Shown here one piece after another: positions 23,634-35,089 of a stretch of 64,000 nt of DNA. The DNA lies in assembly GCA_032191485.1 (NCBI GenBank), contig JAVDOI010000005.1:11009931-11073930 (forward strand). The letters run 5' to 3'. Position numbers and translations under genes: made by a program. The DNA is from Leptoclinus maculatus (lineage: Eukaryota > Chordata > Actinopteri > Perciformes > Stichaeidae). Under the pieces are notes generated by a model, which had not been told where the DNA came from, did not search any database, and saw nothing but the letters and a program-made list of their open reading frames with translations. How positions within the stretch are numbered: the first letter of the stretch is position 1; each line of letters begins with the position of its first letter.

Positions 23634-23686
<53 letters not shown>
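23634..23686. repeat. (AT)n microsatellite, right half
   Basis: About 26 AT units directly after the right end of the hAT element, continuing the tract at 20624-20672. Confidence 0.9.
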
Positions 23687-23687
<1 letters not shown>

Positions 23688-24014
23688 TGTTAGTGTTAGG
23701 TAACTGTACAGATAAAGAAAGGAGAACAGAAGCTCTTATTTGGTAGACAGAAGCAGCAGAACTTCCAGGAAGTACGATGCAAAAACTGCAGTAATGAGCA
23801 CTTATTCCTGTCAGAGATTGAACGTAATTTGCAAGACTCTTATGCTTTAAGAATTGTAAACATTCAAGTCATCAGCTCAACGTAGTCTCCTAAAAGGTGT
23901 CTTTATATACTACTCATTTAAATGAAATAATCTTGAAGGGCAGTGTTTGGGTGCACATTATTTTTGTATTTGGAAAGATAATGTAATTCCTAGATGTATC
24001 TCTTGGATGTTGTT

Positions 24015-24470
24015 GGAGTGAAGCCAATGTGGAAGTGTCTTGAACTTGCATTCTCTCTGATGACCATCAGGGGGCGACTTGTTTAAAAAATAAGTCTGAT
24101 TTTATAGAAGTCTATGAGAAAATGACTACTACTTCTCTCTTGATTTATTCCCTCAGTAAACATTGTAAACATGAGTTCAAAGTCTTCTTCAATACAGCAT
24201 GATGTTCATTTAGTAAATGATGGTCCATTTAGAGTCAAATAGACCATAAAGCAGGGTATGCTTTAGGGCGGGGCTACCCCCATATCTCTCTACGTCACTC
24301 CTTTGCAGTCCAAATATGGTCACTTCTGTTCACTGGTTTCAAAAAGTCAAGATGGAGACGGCCAAAAAGCCGAACTGAGGCTTCACTACAGCAGTCCACA
24401 AACCAATGGATGACGTCACAGTGACTACGTCCACTTCTTATATAAAGTCTATGATGTTCACATGAACATT
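24015..24470 (+). repeat. Dispersed repeat R1, copy 1
   Basis: Long stretches match 28370-28640 in the same orientation: GAAGCCAATG, GACCATCAGGGGGCGACT, ATAGAAGTCTATGAGAAAAT, GTAAACATTGTAAACATGAG, TTCAATACAGCATGATGTTC and GAGTCAAATAGACCATAAA. This copy runs further, to CCACTTCTTATATAAAGTC near 24450. The class is unknown, and neither clear terminal repeats nor a target duplication were found. Confidence 0.75.
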
Positions 24471-24907
24471 ACTAAGTTAGAAAGAAGCAACTATGATGAC
24501 TCCAGTGAATGTAGCATTTTGCAGCAGACATGTTGCCAACAATGAAAGGAAATGGTAATCACATGAATTATCACTATGATTCAGAATCACAGGCCTGTAG
24601 TCTCATCGCCCACACTGTATATTATCTCTTCTCATTGCTGTCGACGCTGCACCTCTGGCACACTCAGTGATGTCATGTAAATTCCTCTCGCCGTGTATCA
24701 TTCGGTGTCAGCTCTTATAATTCAGTGGAGGTAACTCGCCAAGCCTGATATCACAAGTGACAACCTGTTGATGTGTTTTTTGCTGCACAGCAAGGGAGTT
24801 GCTAGGCGCTTTTTTTCTTCTTCTTTTTTTTGTCAGCAATTAATTTCAACTCTGGCCAAGGGTGGGTGTGATGGTCCAAATGGCTCGGAGGGTTTGACAG
24901 CCGGCCA

Positions 24908-24978
24908 AGAGAATGTGAGAGAGAGAAGAGAGAGAGAGAAGAGAGAGGGAGAGAGAGAGAGGGAACACGAGCAAGAGA
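24908..24978. repeat. GA-rich low-complexity tract
   Basis: AGAGAG repeats broken by single A or GGGA. It gives rise to the RERE-type frames on the plus strand and Leu/Ser-rich frames on the minus strand. Confidence 0.9.
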
Positions 24979-24979
24979 G

Positions 24980-25715
24980 ATTCCTTCAGCTGACTTTATT
25001 TTTATGACCAGCAAACCACAGTAAACAAACAAAAGAGCACATAAATTGTTCATGGACTAACCTCTAAAACCCAAAACCCTAGAAGCAACTCTACAGCAAG
25101 AAACAAGTCTCTTGCATGGCAAACACGCAATGACTGTTTTGAGTTTAATCTTTTTTTTATTAAACCACTGGAGATTTGTAGATTATGCAATGAGAGAATT
25201 TATAAACTCTGCTCCCTGAGTGCATCTCTCACTTGTGTCTTGACTATATCCGTACTTTCTGCAGGAGTCATTACACAACGCAGTGCCTCAATGTGAAATG
25301 TGTCTGTGTTCCAAATGATGATGAAAATGTCAACTGTACAGCCCAGAATGAATGTGTCTGCAGCAGTGTTGCCTTTTAAATGTTAAAATATACAAACTTG
25401 AAAAAGTAATGTTTGTTTAGACAGGAACAAGACAAACTGTCCTGTGTTCTCATTTATCTTCCTGTTAAGCTGGAAAGAAGGTGTTTTGACAGAATTAAAC
25501 AAACTCCAAGCTCTCACACCCAACGACCCACCCTGTACATAGGGAGGAACTCACTGTTAGACACGGGTGGCATAGCTGGTTCTTTTTAAAGGATGGGTTC
25601 ATCGTTTTTGAAATCTGTTTTAATAAAATAAAAATAAAAGTGTCATATAACTACATCTAATGTGAAAGGTTTGCTACAACTAACTAGAAAGATGCACCCA
25701 GTTCAGTGCAGATCT
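24980..25715. other. Unassigned non-coding DNA
   Basis: AT-rich sequence without recognisable frames or element ends. Confidence 0.5.
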
Positions 25716-26372
25716 CCGCCAGGTGTGTCTGCAACAACCACAGCTGTATTGTCCAAGATGTCTGCCTTCTTATCAGCGGCTGAGTGGAGGCAATGTACTC
25801 AGCATTGTGTGTACTGGTAGTTCCGTTAATTGTTAGCTGGTAACCAAACACACCGTCCAAAACCATAAAAGTGTGCAAACTGTCCCCCCCCCCCCTTCCC
25901 ACTGTAGGCGCAGAGTAGCTATGAGGGGATTGGCGATACATTCAGCTGTGTTATGACTAGTGCCGCCTATTGGCCGGAGGCATTTTTAAGATTATTGAGT
26001 GAGGAGTCAGCAGGCAGTTAATGGCAGTATAAAACAGGCAATAAAAGTTTTTTTTTGAGAAAGTTAGAGTCACCGCAACCTCGAGAGGTTCTTGAGCATG
26101 CAGCCGTAACTTGCCAACCCAAAAATATTATGCAGTTTGCCGCAGCAGAAAGCGAGATTAGGTGGACAGACACAGAGGTACACACTCAATCACGTCGGGG
26201 TTGTTGTATAAGACACATCACATAATCTTGCCTAAAACTAAGTTAAACTCACCAAGCTGTCAGCCCTCTTAGCAGCGGCTGAGTGGCGGCGATGTAGCAG
26301 TGTGTGTAGTTCTGTTAGCTGGTAGCTGGTAGCCAAACACACCGTCCAAAACAATAAAAGTGAGTGAACTGG
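25716..26372 (+). repeat. Local duplication, two units about 520 bp apart
   Basis: Unit 1 (about 25762-25893) and unit 2 (about 26257-26364) share TCAGCGGCTGAGTGG / GCAGCGGCTGAGTGGCGG, then GTGTGTA, TGTTAGCTGGTA and CCAAACACACCGTCCAAAAC, in the same order. Unit 1 ends at a C10 run. The original repeat class is unknown. Confidence 0.75.
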
Positions 26373-26399
26373 CACAAACACTGATTTAATGAAATCTTG

Positions 26400-27300
26400 T
26401 GTAATACAAAGCCGCAAGAGCAACATTGCATATTACAGAATAAGAAACAAATTTAAAAGCAGTCGATGAAACACATTGCGATGTTCCAGCGAGACAAAGT
26501 TTTTCTTTGTGTACACTGACCGACTCTGTTCCAGTATGTTGTGGTCATTAGCTCTGTGCTGTGAGTTTAACTAATGGAGGGTAACAACATCTGGACCCAG
26601 TAAAACACTATTAGCAGCTTGCTTATAATTGGCCCTGACCCTTTATTCTGGTGGGGTCATCGGTCAGAAGAGGTTGGGTAGTTTAGGAACAGGAACATTA
26701 CCTTCCTGTTATTCAATGATAATGGACGCATTAGGTGCAAAGTTAACTAAGGGTCATTAGAAGGACCGTCACACACAAACAGCTGCTTCAACCGTTTTTT
26801 TAGAAAGATGTTTATCGGTTTTACTGAAATGGAAAACAGCTCTAAGTAAAGAAAAATGTTGATCAGGAATTTTACAAAGTGGACAAAGTGTGTATATGCA
26901 GTTTTGTCAGTATAAATGTCCATACATTTAAACAACAACCATAAATAATGACAAGCTGCCACCAAATTAAACCTAAATATTAACATTGATTCACGTTTCG
27001 GCGCTTTAGTAGGTAGGAGCACCTTCCTCGGGAGTCCTTTCATCATTATTGTTTTTTTTTGTTCTCGCGTCCAAGAAACATAAACTTTGACTGTAATCTT
27101 TGAAGCTTTTTGCCGCCCTGCAGCGATTGGAAAATGTCTCGCAGGTTCACCGCCGACTGCTGGTCCCTGCGCGGAGACAGAAAGGGCCCGAGGCTCCTAA
27201 CCAACTCCATATGGTACGGGTCTGGACATCCAACTGACTTCTAAGACCGCTGCAACGTAAACTTAGCATCTCATCTGAGTGCCGGGGGCCCGTGGGCTAG
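26400..27300. other. Unassigned non-coding DNA
   Basis: No element ends were seen. The 99-codon minus-strand frame at 26747-27046 has no domain. A GC-rich stretch (about 27110-27300) has a short open reading but no convincing splice signals. Confidence 0.5.
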
Positions 27301-27301
27301 T

Positions 27302-27323
27302 CCCCCCCCCCCCCCCCCCCCCC
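27302..27323. repeat. Poly-C tract (22 C)
   Basis: An uninterrupted homopolymer whose length is likely unreliable. Confidence 0.9.
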
Positions 27324-28360
27324 TCCCGTGCTCTAAGGAGAAGCATCTGTCCCCCATCGCTCTTAATATCCACCTCGCCCATCGCCAAAGGCTCTGGCAG
27401 TGATGTGGCTGACATTTAAATAATTCAGGTTCTCCATTTATTTAATCATCACAGGAATGAGAGAGGTCGTAGGTTTTAATATGTAATACTTTCAACAAGT
27501 AGCACAGAAAGGCTCCCCCTTTATATTTTATTTTTTTGTCAAAGTCCAAGACACTTGGATCCCTCTTTCTGTGAGAAACCTTCTTTGAGAACTCCTCACT
27601 GGAGGGACGGTGAAAGGGACTGCTGGCACTGTGATGGGACTGGTGAATGAGCAGGGTAAGAAAGAGTACAACAGGTAACAAGGACCCACTGCTGAGAGAC
27701 AGATGGCTGAGCTGCACAATGAGAGGGCCCGTCCACTAACGAGAAGCTCTGCGGAGTGTGTGAGCGCAATGAATAAAAAAAAACACATATCGATTTGTCC
27801 AATGAGGAATCAAAGAATGCCTTGTGAATGACTGTTTCACAGAGCACACACTGACATTTATTTTGGGGGGGTTACTCGCCCACTGCTTTGTAATGAGCGA
27901 CTTGAATGGGGCTGCTTGCAGAAAAAAATATATGCAGCTACGTGGCTAAAGGATCATCACAATGCAGTAACAGTCCTTTTCACTACAAAATGATTATTAT
28001 TTTAGTTATTTCTTTATCTTGAAATGGTTACGTCGTAGTAGTAGTAGTAGACACACATTAACATGTGGATTTTTTTTCAGAGATAGTTCCATTAATAATG
28101 TATTCCAACACATTTTAATTAAGCAATAAGGGTTCAGTTAGGTAACAAGTAAAGTTCAGGTCCACTGTGAGGAATTGCTCAGCTCCTCAGAAACTTCTGC
28201 ATTGAAGCAATGTATATGTTGTTCTTATTCCCTGTGACATTACTTAAAGCATCATGTCATAAACTCAAAATTTTTGTAAAATATACTGGGAACAGAAAAC
28301 TTTTATCCGCTTGCTTCCTTTAGCTTATTTACGAAGTTTGGATCAGGCGGCAACCTCTGG
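27324..28360. other. Unassigned non-coding DNA
   Basis: Overlapping short minus-strand frames at 27442-27847 in different phases show no domain. There is a short (GTA)n at 28034-28051. Confidence 0.5.
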
Positions 28361-28369
28361 GTCTGACAA

Positions 28370-28640
28370 GTGAAGCCAATGCTAAACTGCCTTCAAATTG
28401 CATTCTTTCTAATGACCATCAGGGGGCGACTCCTCAGGATGTATAGAAGTCTATGAGAAAATGACTCTACTTCTCTCTTGATTCATTCCTACAGTAAACA
28501 TTGTAAACATGAGTTTATGGTCTCAATCTCTAGTTTCAAGTCTTCTTCAATACAGCATGATGTTCATTTAGTAAATTATGGTCCATTTAGAGTCAAATAG
28601 ACCATAAAGAGGAGTGTTCTTTAGGGTGAGGCTACATTGT
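28370..28640 (+). repeat. Dispersed repeat R1, copy 2
   Basis: It matches 24015-24290 over about 270 bases, with an extra ~20 bases near 28518 (ATGGTCTCAATCTCTAG) relative to copy 1. Confidence 0.75.
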
Positions 28641-28649
28641 AACTGACAG

Positions 28650-29924
28650 GTCGCAACCACGGTGTTGTCCTGTCAGTGTTTTTGTCTTTCAACTTTAACC
28701 CTTTCACAGTGTGTTTTCAGTTCTTAAAAATTAACTGGAACATTTTGGTCGCCAAAAATTGTCTTATTCAGCGTTCGGTTGTACTTAGCTCCACCCTCTT
28801 GTGTCACTTCTGGTTGCCAAAAACCAAGATGGTGGCGGCTAAAATGCTATGACTTTGATGCATTTCAGCTCAGCAGTCTTAATGGTTAGGTTTATCATAC
28901 ACTGTTAGATATACATAGTCTAATGTGGTTTTCATTACATCATTTTTTAGATAACATGATATGTTTGCATAATTAAGTCAACTTTACTTGCCTCAATTCA
29001 CTTTGTGAATTCACTTGGGTTCACTTTGTTCAGTTTAAGGATTCATAATCACTGACTATATAGTTTAACTTGTCTAAACTAAGTGAAAGTAAGGATACAA
29101 CCAGATTAAATTTGTGAGCATCAGGGCCTCTCTGAGATTGGGGCCCTGTCCATCACTCAAATGGCGGTAGGTCTCATGGATACACTCCATCTTAATGTTT
29201 GTGGAAAATTGGCATCTCCACCTGTCTGACAATGGTTTTATAACTGTCTGTTTGTTGAGCACCACTACAAATTGCGCGTCTATACATAAACTCCTCCTGC
29301 TTGGTTTCTTAAGGAAAAAACCTGTCGCTTATACAGATGTTTTAGGTTGCTCCACTATCAAACTGCGTTGGAAATATGCGGGCGTGACATCACGTCATCT
29401 TATATGTGGGAAAAGTACAAAAGCAGACGGCTCAGAAATGCAAAGTACATTGCAAACAGCTGCATTTAAACAGTCGCAGAAGCAAATGTAACTTTTACAG
29501 TGTGTAAGAATCTGGCATGTGCTTTCGTTAAAATTCCGCATCCCTGATGTTTGTCATTCCTAAAATGTTGCAGCTGATCACAGATGTTATTGGCAATATG
29601 AAACAACTGACAACAGGCAATGAAATAGCACAAACAGACATGGGACAGAAGTTTTTTTTTTTTTCATCTGTATGGTGATTATTGCAAGAGAACATGAATG
29701 CCAGTCAAGCGTTCAGGCATAGCATGGATGAATCACAGAGGATCTCAGATTGCAGGGCTCCAACCACTGTAATTGATAGTCAAACCCCCCCCGTCCTCCC
29801 CCGTCCCCTCCCCTCCCCTTTGGGAGAAAACTCTACAGCAAAGAGTCAAACCACATCCAGCTTGGATCTCTGCCAGCAACTTATTAATTCCTTCAGCTAT
29901 CTGGGCCAATGCAGAATCATAAGG

Positions 29925-29925
<1 letters not shown>
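28650..29925. other. Unassigned non-coding DNA
   Basis: No gene or element structure was recognised. The plus-strand frame at 29195-29491 has no domain. Confidence 0.45.
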
Positions 29926-29928
<3 letters not shown>

Positions 29929-29987
<59 letters not shown>

Positions 29988-30017
29988 ACACACACACACA
30001 CACAGACACACACACAC
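29929..30017. repeat. (CA)n microsatellite
   Basis: About 42 CA units with two GACA interruptions. The long His/Thr and Cys/Val frames across it are artefacts. Confidence 0.95.
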
Positions 30018-30059
30018 AAGTAGCTTAGTCTGCCCTATCAGGGGCAGACTAAGCTACTT
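30018..30059. repeat. Perfect inverted repeat, 18-bp arms, 6-nt loop
   Basis: AAGTAGCTTAGTCTGCCC (30018-30035) and its exact reverse complement (30042-30059) enclose TATCAG. It directly abuts the (CA)n tract. Confidence 0.9.
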
Positions 30060-32340
30060 TCTGGAAGTGAACTTGTTGGCTGCGGTGGCTCTCCACACTA
30101 AATAGCGAGGCTAACCAGTGTTTGCTTTGTGGAAATCCCTTTGGCGTTTGCAGAGCGAGATGGGACGCATGGCTCACACAAGCCTGTTCTCTGTTGCATG
30201 TCGTGCGTTGGAGGCCGTGCGTTTCTTTTGAGTAAAATGTGCAACGAGAGTGCTGGAGGGACAAACAAAACGTATGCTGCACCACAGAACTGGGGAAAAT
30301 CGGTTGCCCGTTTATGGTAAAGAAAAGGGCTGAGCAATGCTAAAGAATAATCACATGTTATGTTTCTTGTAGTGGTAGAGACGAAGATGTGAATACGAGC
30401 TTGAGCGCATGAACACTAGTTAGCAAGTGAGCATAGAAGTCGAAATAGTAAAGGAGATATGGTTCAAACAATTGGATGACATAGTTAGTTAAAAGTAGGC
30501 CTAATTATTTAACTTTTTTAGATAACTAGTTAACAGCAATAACCGTTATGATTAGTTGATAGTCAATATCATAATTTATCATTTTGTGATGAAATCCTAC
30601 ATCGAGATATCGGGATACACCATTGCGTCGTCTAAAGTGATAACAAGCACATACTAAGAACTACTAAAACAATGTGAACATTACCCACTTAAGTTTTTAA
30701 TTAAATGTAATGAAATGAAAAAATGCTCAGTACTATTCTAAATACTATGAAGTATTTTAATTCACACAAGAGTATACAAAACCACGTGGTCATTTCATAT
30801 CGACAATTCATCTGATGAATTACCAGACAACCTGATATATCGTAATGGGCAGTAAGAATGATGCAAACGCGACAAAACCAGCCTAAAGAGAAAATTGTAT
30901 GAAAAAATATCATAACGTTTTATGTATTATTATTTGACATCCAATTTTCAAATCGATTAAAATGAATAAACCCGGAACATGACAGGCGGTGTTGATGAAG
31001 GTTTCCTTGATGTGCCCATGTGATCGGGATGTGTGGGTACGTCAGACTGGTCTGGAGGTTGTTTTTCTCTCTGCCACATGATCCAGGTGGGGGTGCTAAC
31101 CCCCCATCAGGATTCGACCCGGCAACCTGCAGGCCTTAAGTGAAAGCCCAGCCAGGGTTGGGGCCCAGGCCTCGTATCATCTGGTTTCCATTCTCCCTGC
31201 CCTGTCCACTGAAATCTGACCTGCTTTAGAGGAGAACTGAATTATGGGCCCATCAATAAATACCATATTTCCCCCCTTTGAAGTTGCATACGTGATGGAA
31301 AGTGGTAAGATGTCATGTGTTGAAGTTATTACCCAATCCCCTCGCACTAATCTACTGTGCGCACTGTTGCGGACTTTTGAAGACCGTTGTGGCTTCATCT
31401 CTTCTGACAGCAGCCAGACTGAACGCCTTATTTCACTTCGCCCCGAATGTCAGAACTGTTTTCAATCTCCCTTTGACTTTATATGACCCCGCGGAGGTAA
31501 CCTATAGCGGGAAGAGGGAGAGGTGTGTGTGCGTTCCAGGGGGAAGATTGGCTTTGAATGTTTCGTGACAATGGTGGATAATTTTACCAGCTGCTGAATA
31601 GTCTGCTCTTGAGTCATTTTGGAGGTGCCTATAAAGCCTGTGTGTAATCATCCTGCCTCCCACTCTTTAATTGTGCCTCTCACGGAACAAGTTGCCTTGT
31701 TGAGGAGATAGCCTAAGGTCCCTCTGATTCAACCAGCAGAAAAAAAACAGACATGAGGATAAGACGTGCAAGAATGTATCCTTGTGCTATTTAAACAATT
31801 GTTTGGGCTTCTTTGTGTGAACGAAAGGTAGGAGAAGCCAAAATTGATGACAACAAATGTCCTAAACCAGATTTTAATTCATGATTTTGTGATCACGTTG
31901 TGTGCGCCAAAAGGCCAGGGTTGGCTTGAAACGATCTAGTTCATACAACATGTGGTGTACGTAGTGTCGAGAGAGTAATGAGTCCGATGCCGGGGCCCAC
32001 TTGACATCGAAAAGGAAAATGAGGAAGGGGTTCTAGGAGCTGTGAGACCATCCGTCAAGCACTTTGTTTTAAAGTATACAGAGCGGCCACCAGGAAGTGC
32101 CACAGCGCTACAGCGCTATACATTTTTAACTCAAGCAGACATAATTTTACATGTGTTGCTTCGCTGAACGTTGAAATACAGATATTTTGTGGGGAGTTTC
32201 ATTCTAACGACAAAAAAACCCCGCAATATCTAGAAAAACCAAAGGAAAGACAGTAGCCATGTTTTCTTTCAATACCAAGCAAATTTTAAGCAAACTTTTT
32301 AAATGTTGCAAGAAACACCGTTGAAATACACGTAGCAGAT
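30060..32340. other. Unassigned non-coding DNA
   Basis: Overlapping short frames at 30049-30337 and 31177-31568 on both strands have no domain. Words like ATCGAGATATCGGGATACACC (30600-30622) hint at a decayed mini-transposon. The B-box-like GGATTCGACC at 31111 has no matching A box. Confidence 0.45.
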
Positions 32341-32344
32341 ATGC

Positions 32345-32835
32345 ACAAACAGGCTAGTCTCATCCGGCATGACTAGCAAATGTTATGAAAAATAAAGCAC
32401 CGTAATTTGTAGATATCCCCCAAAAATGAGTTTGTATGTTATGCACGTAATCATGAACAATGGAGTATAAAGGTGTATATATAAGGTGGATGGGTCCAGC
32501 AAACAGCAATCTTTCAGCCAGTAGACTGCTGTTCATTCCCCGTGTGAAACGAGAAGTCAACGGTGATGTTTTTGTCACGTAACTTGCGTACTTCAGTAAC
32601 GGCACTTCCGTAGTTATTTCAACCCAAACGGCAATCTTTTTCCTAAACCTAACCAAGTAGTTTTGTTGCCTAAACCTAATGAGTTTCCTGTGAAGACGGA
32701 AGTTCATTTTGAAAACACTTTATGCATGTAACTAGCAGAAATTGACATGTTTCTGGCTTTTGTAGGAAAACGCATTAAAAATGAGGAGCAACTTTGAATT
32801 AGATATCATACGACCCGTCGTATGAGGATACATTG
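32345..32835 (+). repeat. Dispersed repeat R3, copy 1
   Basis: Shared, in the same order, with 48665-49155 and partly with 50275-50560: CATCCGGCAT, GTAGATATCCC, GTAATCATGAAC, GGTGGATGGGTCCA, AAGTCAACG, CTTCAGTAAC, CCTAAACCTAAC, GAGTTTCCTGTGAAGA, and a terminal palindrome CATACGAC-CC-GTCGTATG at 32808-32825. No coding capacity. Class unknown. Confidence 0.75.
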
Positions 32836-33444
32836 TTCATGTTATGGTAATGTGCGAAAAGACACCCATAGCAGAAACAGCTTATCACACATGTGAGTTG
32901 CAATGTTTGCAAGCATTTCCATAATCCATTTAGCACATCAACTCTTTTTTTTCTCAAACAAGGCAATAACCACCTCAAGCGAGCTAAGAAACTGTTTTGC
33001 ACAATAAAGAAAGCTTTATCGAATTTTACCTTTTCCATACAGCTTTTCTAAATCGATACTTGAAAAGGCACATAAAAATAAATAAATGGAAACACCGCTA
33101 CTGGCTGACAGAAATAACAGAATATAAGAAAAATGCCCACAGTGACCTCATGTGCTTTGTCGGTGGACGAGGGCGACCTGCAACATGCTCGGTGTCAATG
33201 AAGACCTCAAGTTAAGGAACGGCCTCTCTGTCAGCTCATACCCGGCAGTAACAGCTGCCTGGGGTAATGAGTAGCAGCGCCGATGGTTGAGAAATACCTT
33301 GATCCATTAGAAAGCCTCACGTGAGCAGAGAAGGAAGCGAGAGGGGAGCGTGATTGCGAGAACAAAGTGAGGCGAATTAATCCAACATCTGCGATTGGAG
33401 CTACAAAGAGAATCCAGCAGTGAGGCAGACAGCATCAACATATA

Positions 33445-33628
33445 CAGTGGGTACGGAAAGTATTCAATCCCCTTTACATTTTTCACTCTTTGTTTCATTG
33501 CAGCCATTTGCTAAAATCAAAAAAGTTCATTTTATTTCTCATTAAAACAGAAATGTAGAAATTTTTGCAAATGTATTAAAAAAGAAAAACTGAAATATCA
33601 CATGGTCATAATTATTCAGACCCTTTGC
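33445..33628 (+). repeat. Left terminal inverted repeat of the Tc1 element
   Basis: It contains the outer direct repeat at 33445-33480 and the inner one at 33601-33628. It pairs with the right repeat over most of its length, including TTTCATTGCAGCCATTTGCT. Confidence 0.9.
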
Positions 33629-33768
33629 TGTGACACTCATATTTAACTCACATGCTGTCCATTTCTTCTGATCTTCCTTGAGATGGTCAGTTGTGTTTAA
33701 TTAAACTGATTGGACTTGATTAGGAAAGGCACACACCTGTCTATATAAGACCTTACAGCTCACAGTGC

Positions 33769-34807
33769 ATGTCAGAGCAAATGAGAATCATGAGGTCGAA
33801 GGAACTGCCCAAGGAGCTCAGAGACAGAATTGTGGCAAGGCACAGATCTGGCCAAGGTTACAAAAGAATTTCTGCAGCACTCAAGGTTCCTAAGAGCACA
33901 GTGGCCTCCATAATCCTTAAATGGAAGAAGTTTGGGACGACCAGAACTCTTCCTAGACCTGGCCGTCCAGCCAAACTGAGCAATCGTGGGAGAAGAGCCT
34001 TGGTGAGAGAGGTAAAGAAGAACCCAAAGATCACTGTGGCTGAGCTCCAGAGATGCAGTAGGGAGATGGGAGAAAGTTCCACAAAGTCAACTATCACTGC
34101 AGCCCTCCACCAGTCGGGGCTTTATGGCAGAGTGGTCCGACGGAAGCCTCTCCTAACTGCAAGACATATGAAAGCCCGCATAGAGTTTGCCAAAAAACAC
34201 ATGAAGGACTCCCAGACTATGAGAAATAAGATTCTCTGGTCTGATGAGACCAAGATTGAACTTTTTGGCGTTAATTCTAAGCGGTATGTGTGGAGAAAAC
34301 CAGGCACTGCTCATCACCTGCCCAATACAATCCCAACAGTGAAACATGGTGGTGGCAGCATCATGCTATGGGGGTGTTTTTCAGCTGCAGGGACAGGACG
34401 ACTGGTTGCAATTGAAGGAAAGATGAATGCGGCCAAGTACAGAGATATCCTGGAAGAAAACCTCTTCCAGAGTGCTCTGGACCTCAGACTGGGCCGAAGG
34501 TTCACCTTCCAACGAGACAATGACCCTAAGCACACAGCTAAAATAACAAAGGAGTGGCTTCGGAACAACTGTGACCATTCTTGACTGGCCCAGCCAGAGC
34601 CCTGACCTAAACCCAATTGAGCATCTCTGGAGAGACCTGAAAATGGCTGTTCACCAACGTTCACCATCCAACCTGACGGAACTGGAGAGGATCTGCAAGG
34701 AAGAATGGCAGAGGATCCCCAAATCCAGGTGTGAAAAACTTGTTGCATCATTCCCAAGAAGACTCATGGCTGTACTAGCTCAAAAGGGTGCTTCTACTCA
34801 ATACTGA
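33769..34807 (+). pseudogene. Tc1-type DD34E transposase, one frameshift
   Basis: This transposase would cut and paste the element at TA sites. The ATG at 33769 (a TATA-like CTATATAAGA lies 27 bases upstream) opens 271 codons ending at 34584, and the rest continues in another phase to the stop at 34807. An N-terminal paired-like double helix-turn-helix (GYKRISAALKVPKSTVASII) is followed by a GRP-type hook (PGRPAKLS) and a basic nuclear-targeting segment. Catalytic residues are D159 in WSDETKIELFG, D250 in QRDNDPKHTA, and E in SPDLNPIEHLW of the second phase, giving the DD34E spacing. The total of 1039 bases is one more than a multiple of three, so a single-base gain (or two-base loss) near 34570 accounts for the break. 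Full length would be about 345 residues, normal for Tc1. Confidence 0.95.
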
Positions 34808-35006
34808 GCAAAGGGTCTGAATACTTATGACCATGTGATATTTCAGTTTCTTTTTTAATAAATTTGCAGAAATTTCTACATTTCTGTCAAGATGGGGTGC
34901 TGCGTGTACATTAATGAGAAATAAAATTAACTTTTTTTGATTTTAGCAAATGGCTGCAATGAAACAGAGTGAAAAATGTAAAGGGGTCTGAATACCGTAC
35001 CCACTG
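34808..35006 (-). repeat. Right terminal inverted repeat of the Tc1 element
   Basis: The inner direct repeat is at about 34808-34835 and the outer at 34981-35006. It has about 22 bases (around 34888-34909, GATGGGGTGCTGCGTGTA) not present in the left repeat. Confidence 0.9.
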
Positions 35007-35010
35007 TGTA

Positions 35011-35084
35011 TATATATATATTAAATGTGATGAGAACATTTGTGTATATGTGTGTGTATATATATATTAAATGTGATGAGAACT
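35011..35084 (+). repeat. Short tandem duplication next to the Tc1 element
   Basis: TATATATATTAAATGTGATGAGAAC appears twice, about 47 bases apart, right beside the right transposon end. Confidence 0.8.
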
Positions 35085-35089
35085 GGTTT

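Larger units (their letters stand above)
33445..35006 (+). mobile_element. Tc1-type transposon, almost complete
   Basis: It has inverted ends CAGTGGGTACGG / CCGTACCCACTG, inserted at TA on the left (33443-33444); the right flank is now TG. The long inverted repeats (about 185-200 bp) contain an outer and an inner copy of the same direct-repeat word (AGTATTCAATCCCCTTT outside, ATTATTCAGACCCTTTGCTG inside), the IR/DR arrangement of Sleeping Beauty-like elements. One transposase gene fills the interior. Size is about 1.56 kb, normal for the family. Confidence 0.95.

Noticed and set aside
27110..27300. Open stretch with Arg-rich reading before the poly-C tract
   Set aside because: Short, no start context, no domain, and it stops soon. 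Not enough for a gene call.
31109..31150. tRNA B-box-like GGATTCGACCCGG
   Set aside because: No A box or acceptor stem in either direction at the right spacing.
34314..34757. 147-codon minus-strand frame
   Set aside because: Antisense shadow of the Tc1 transposase.
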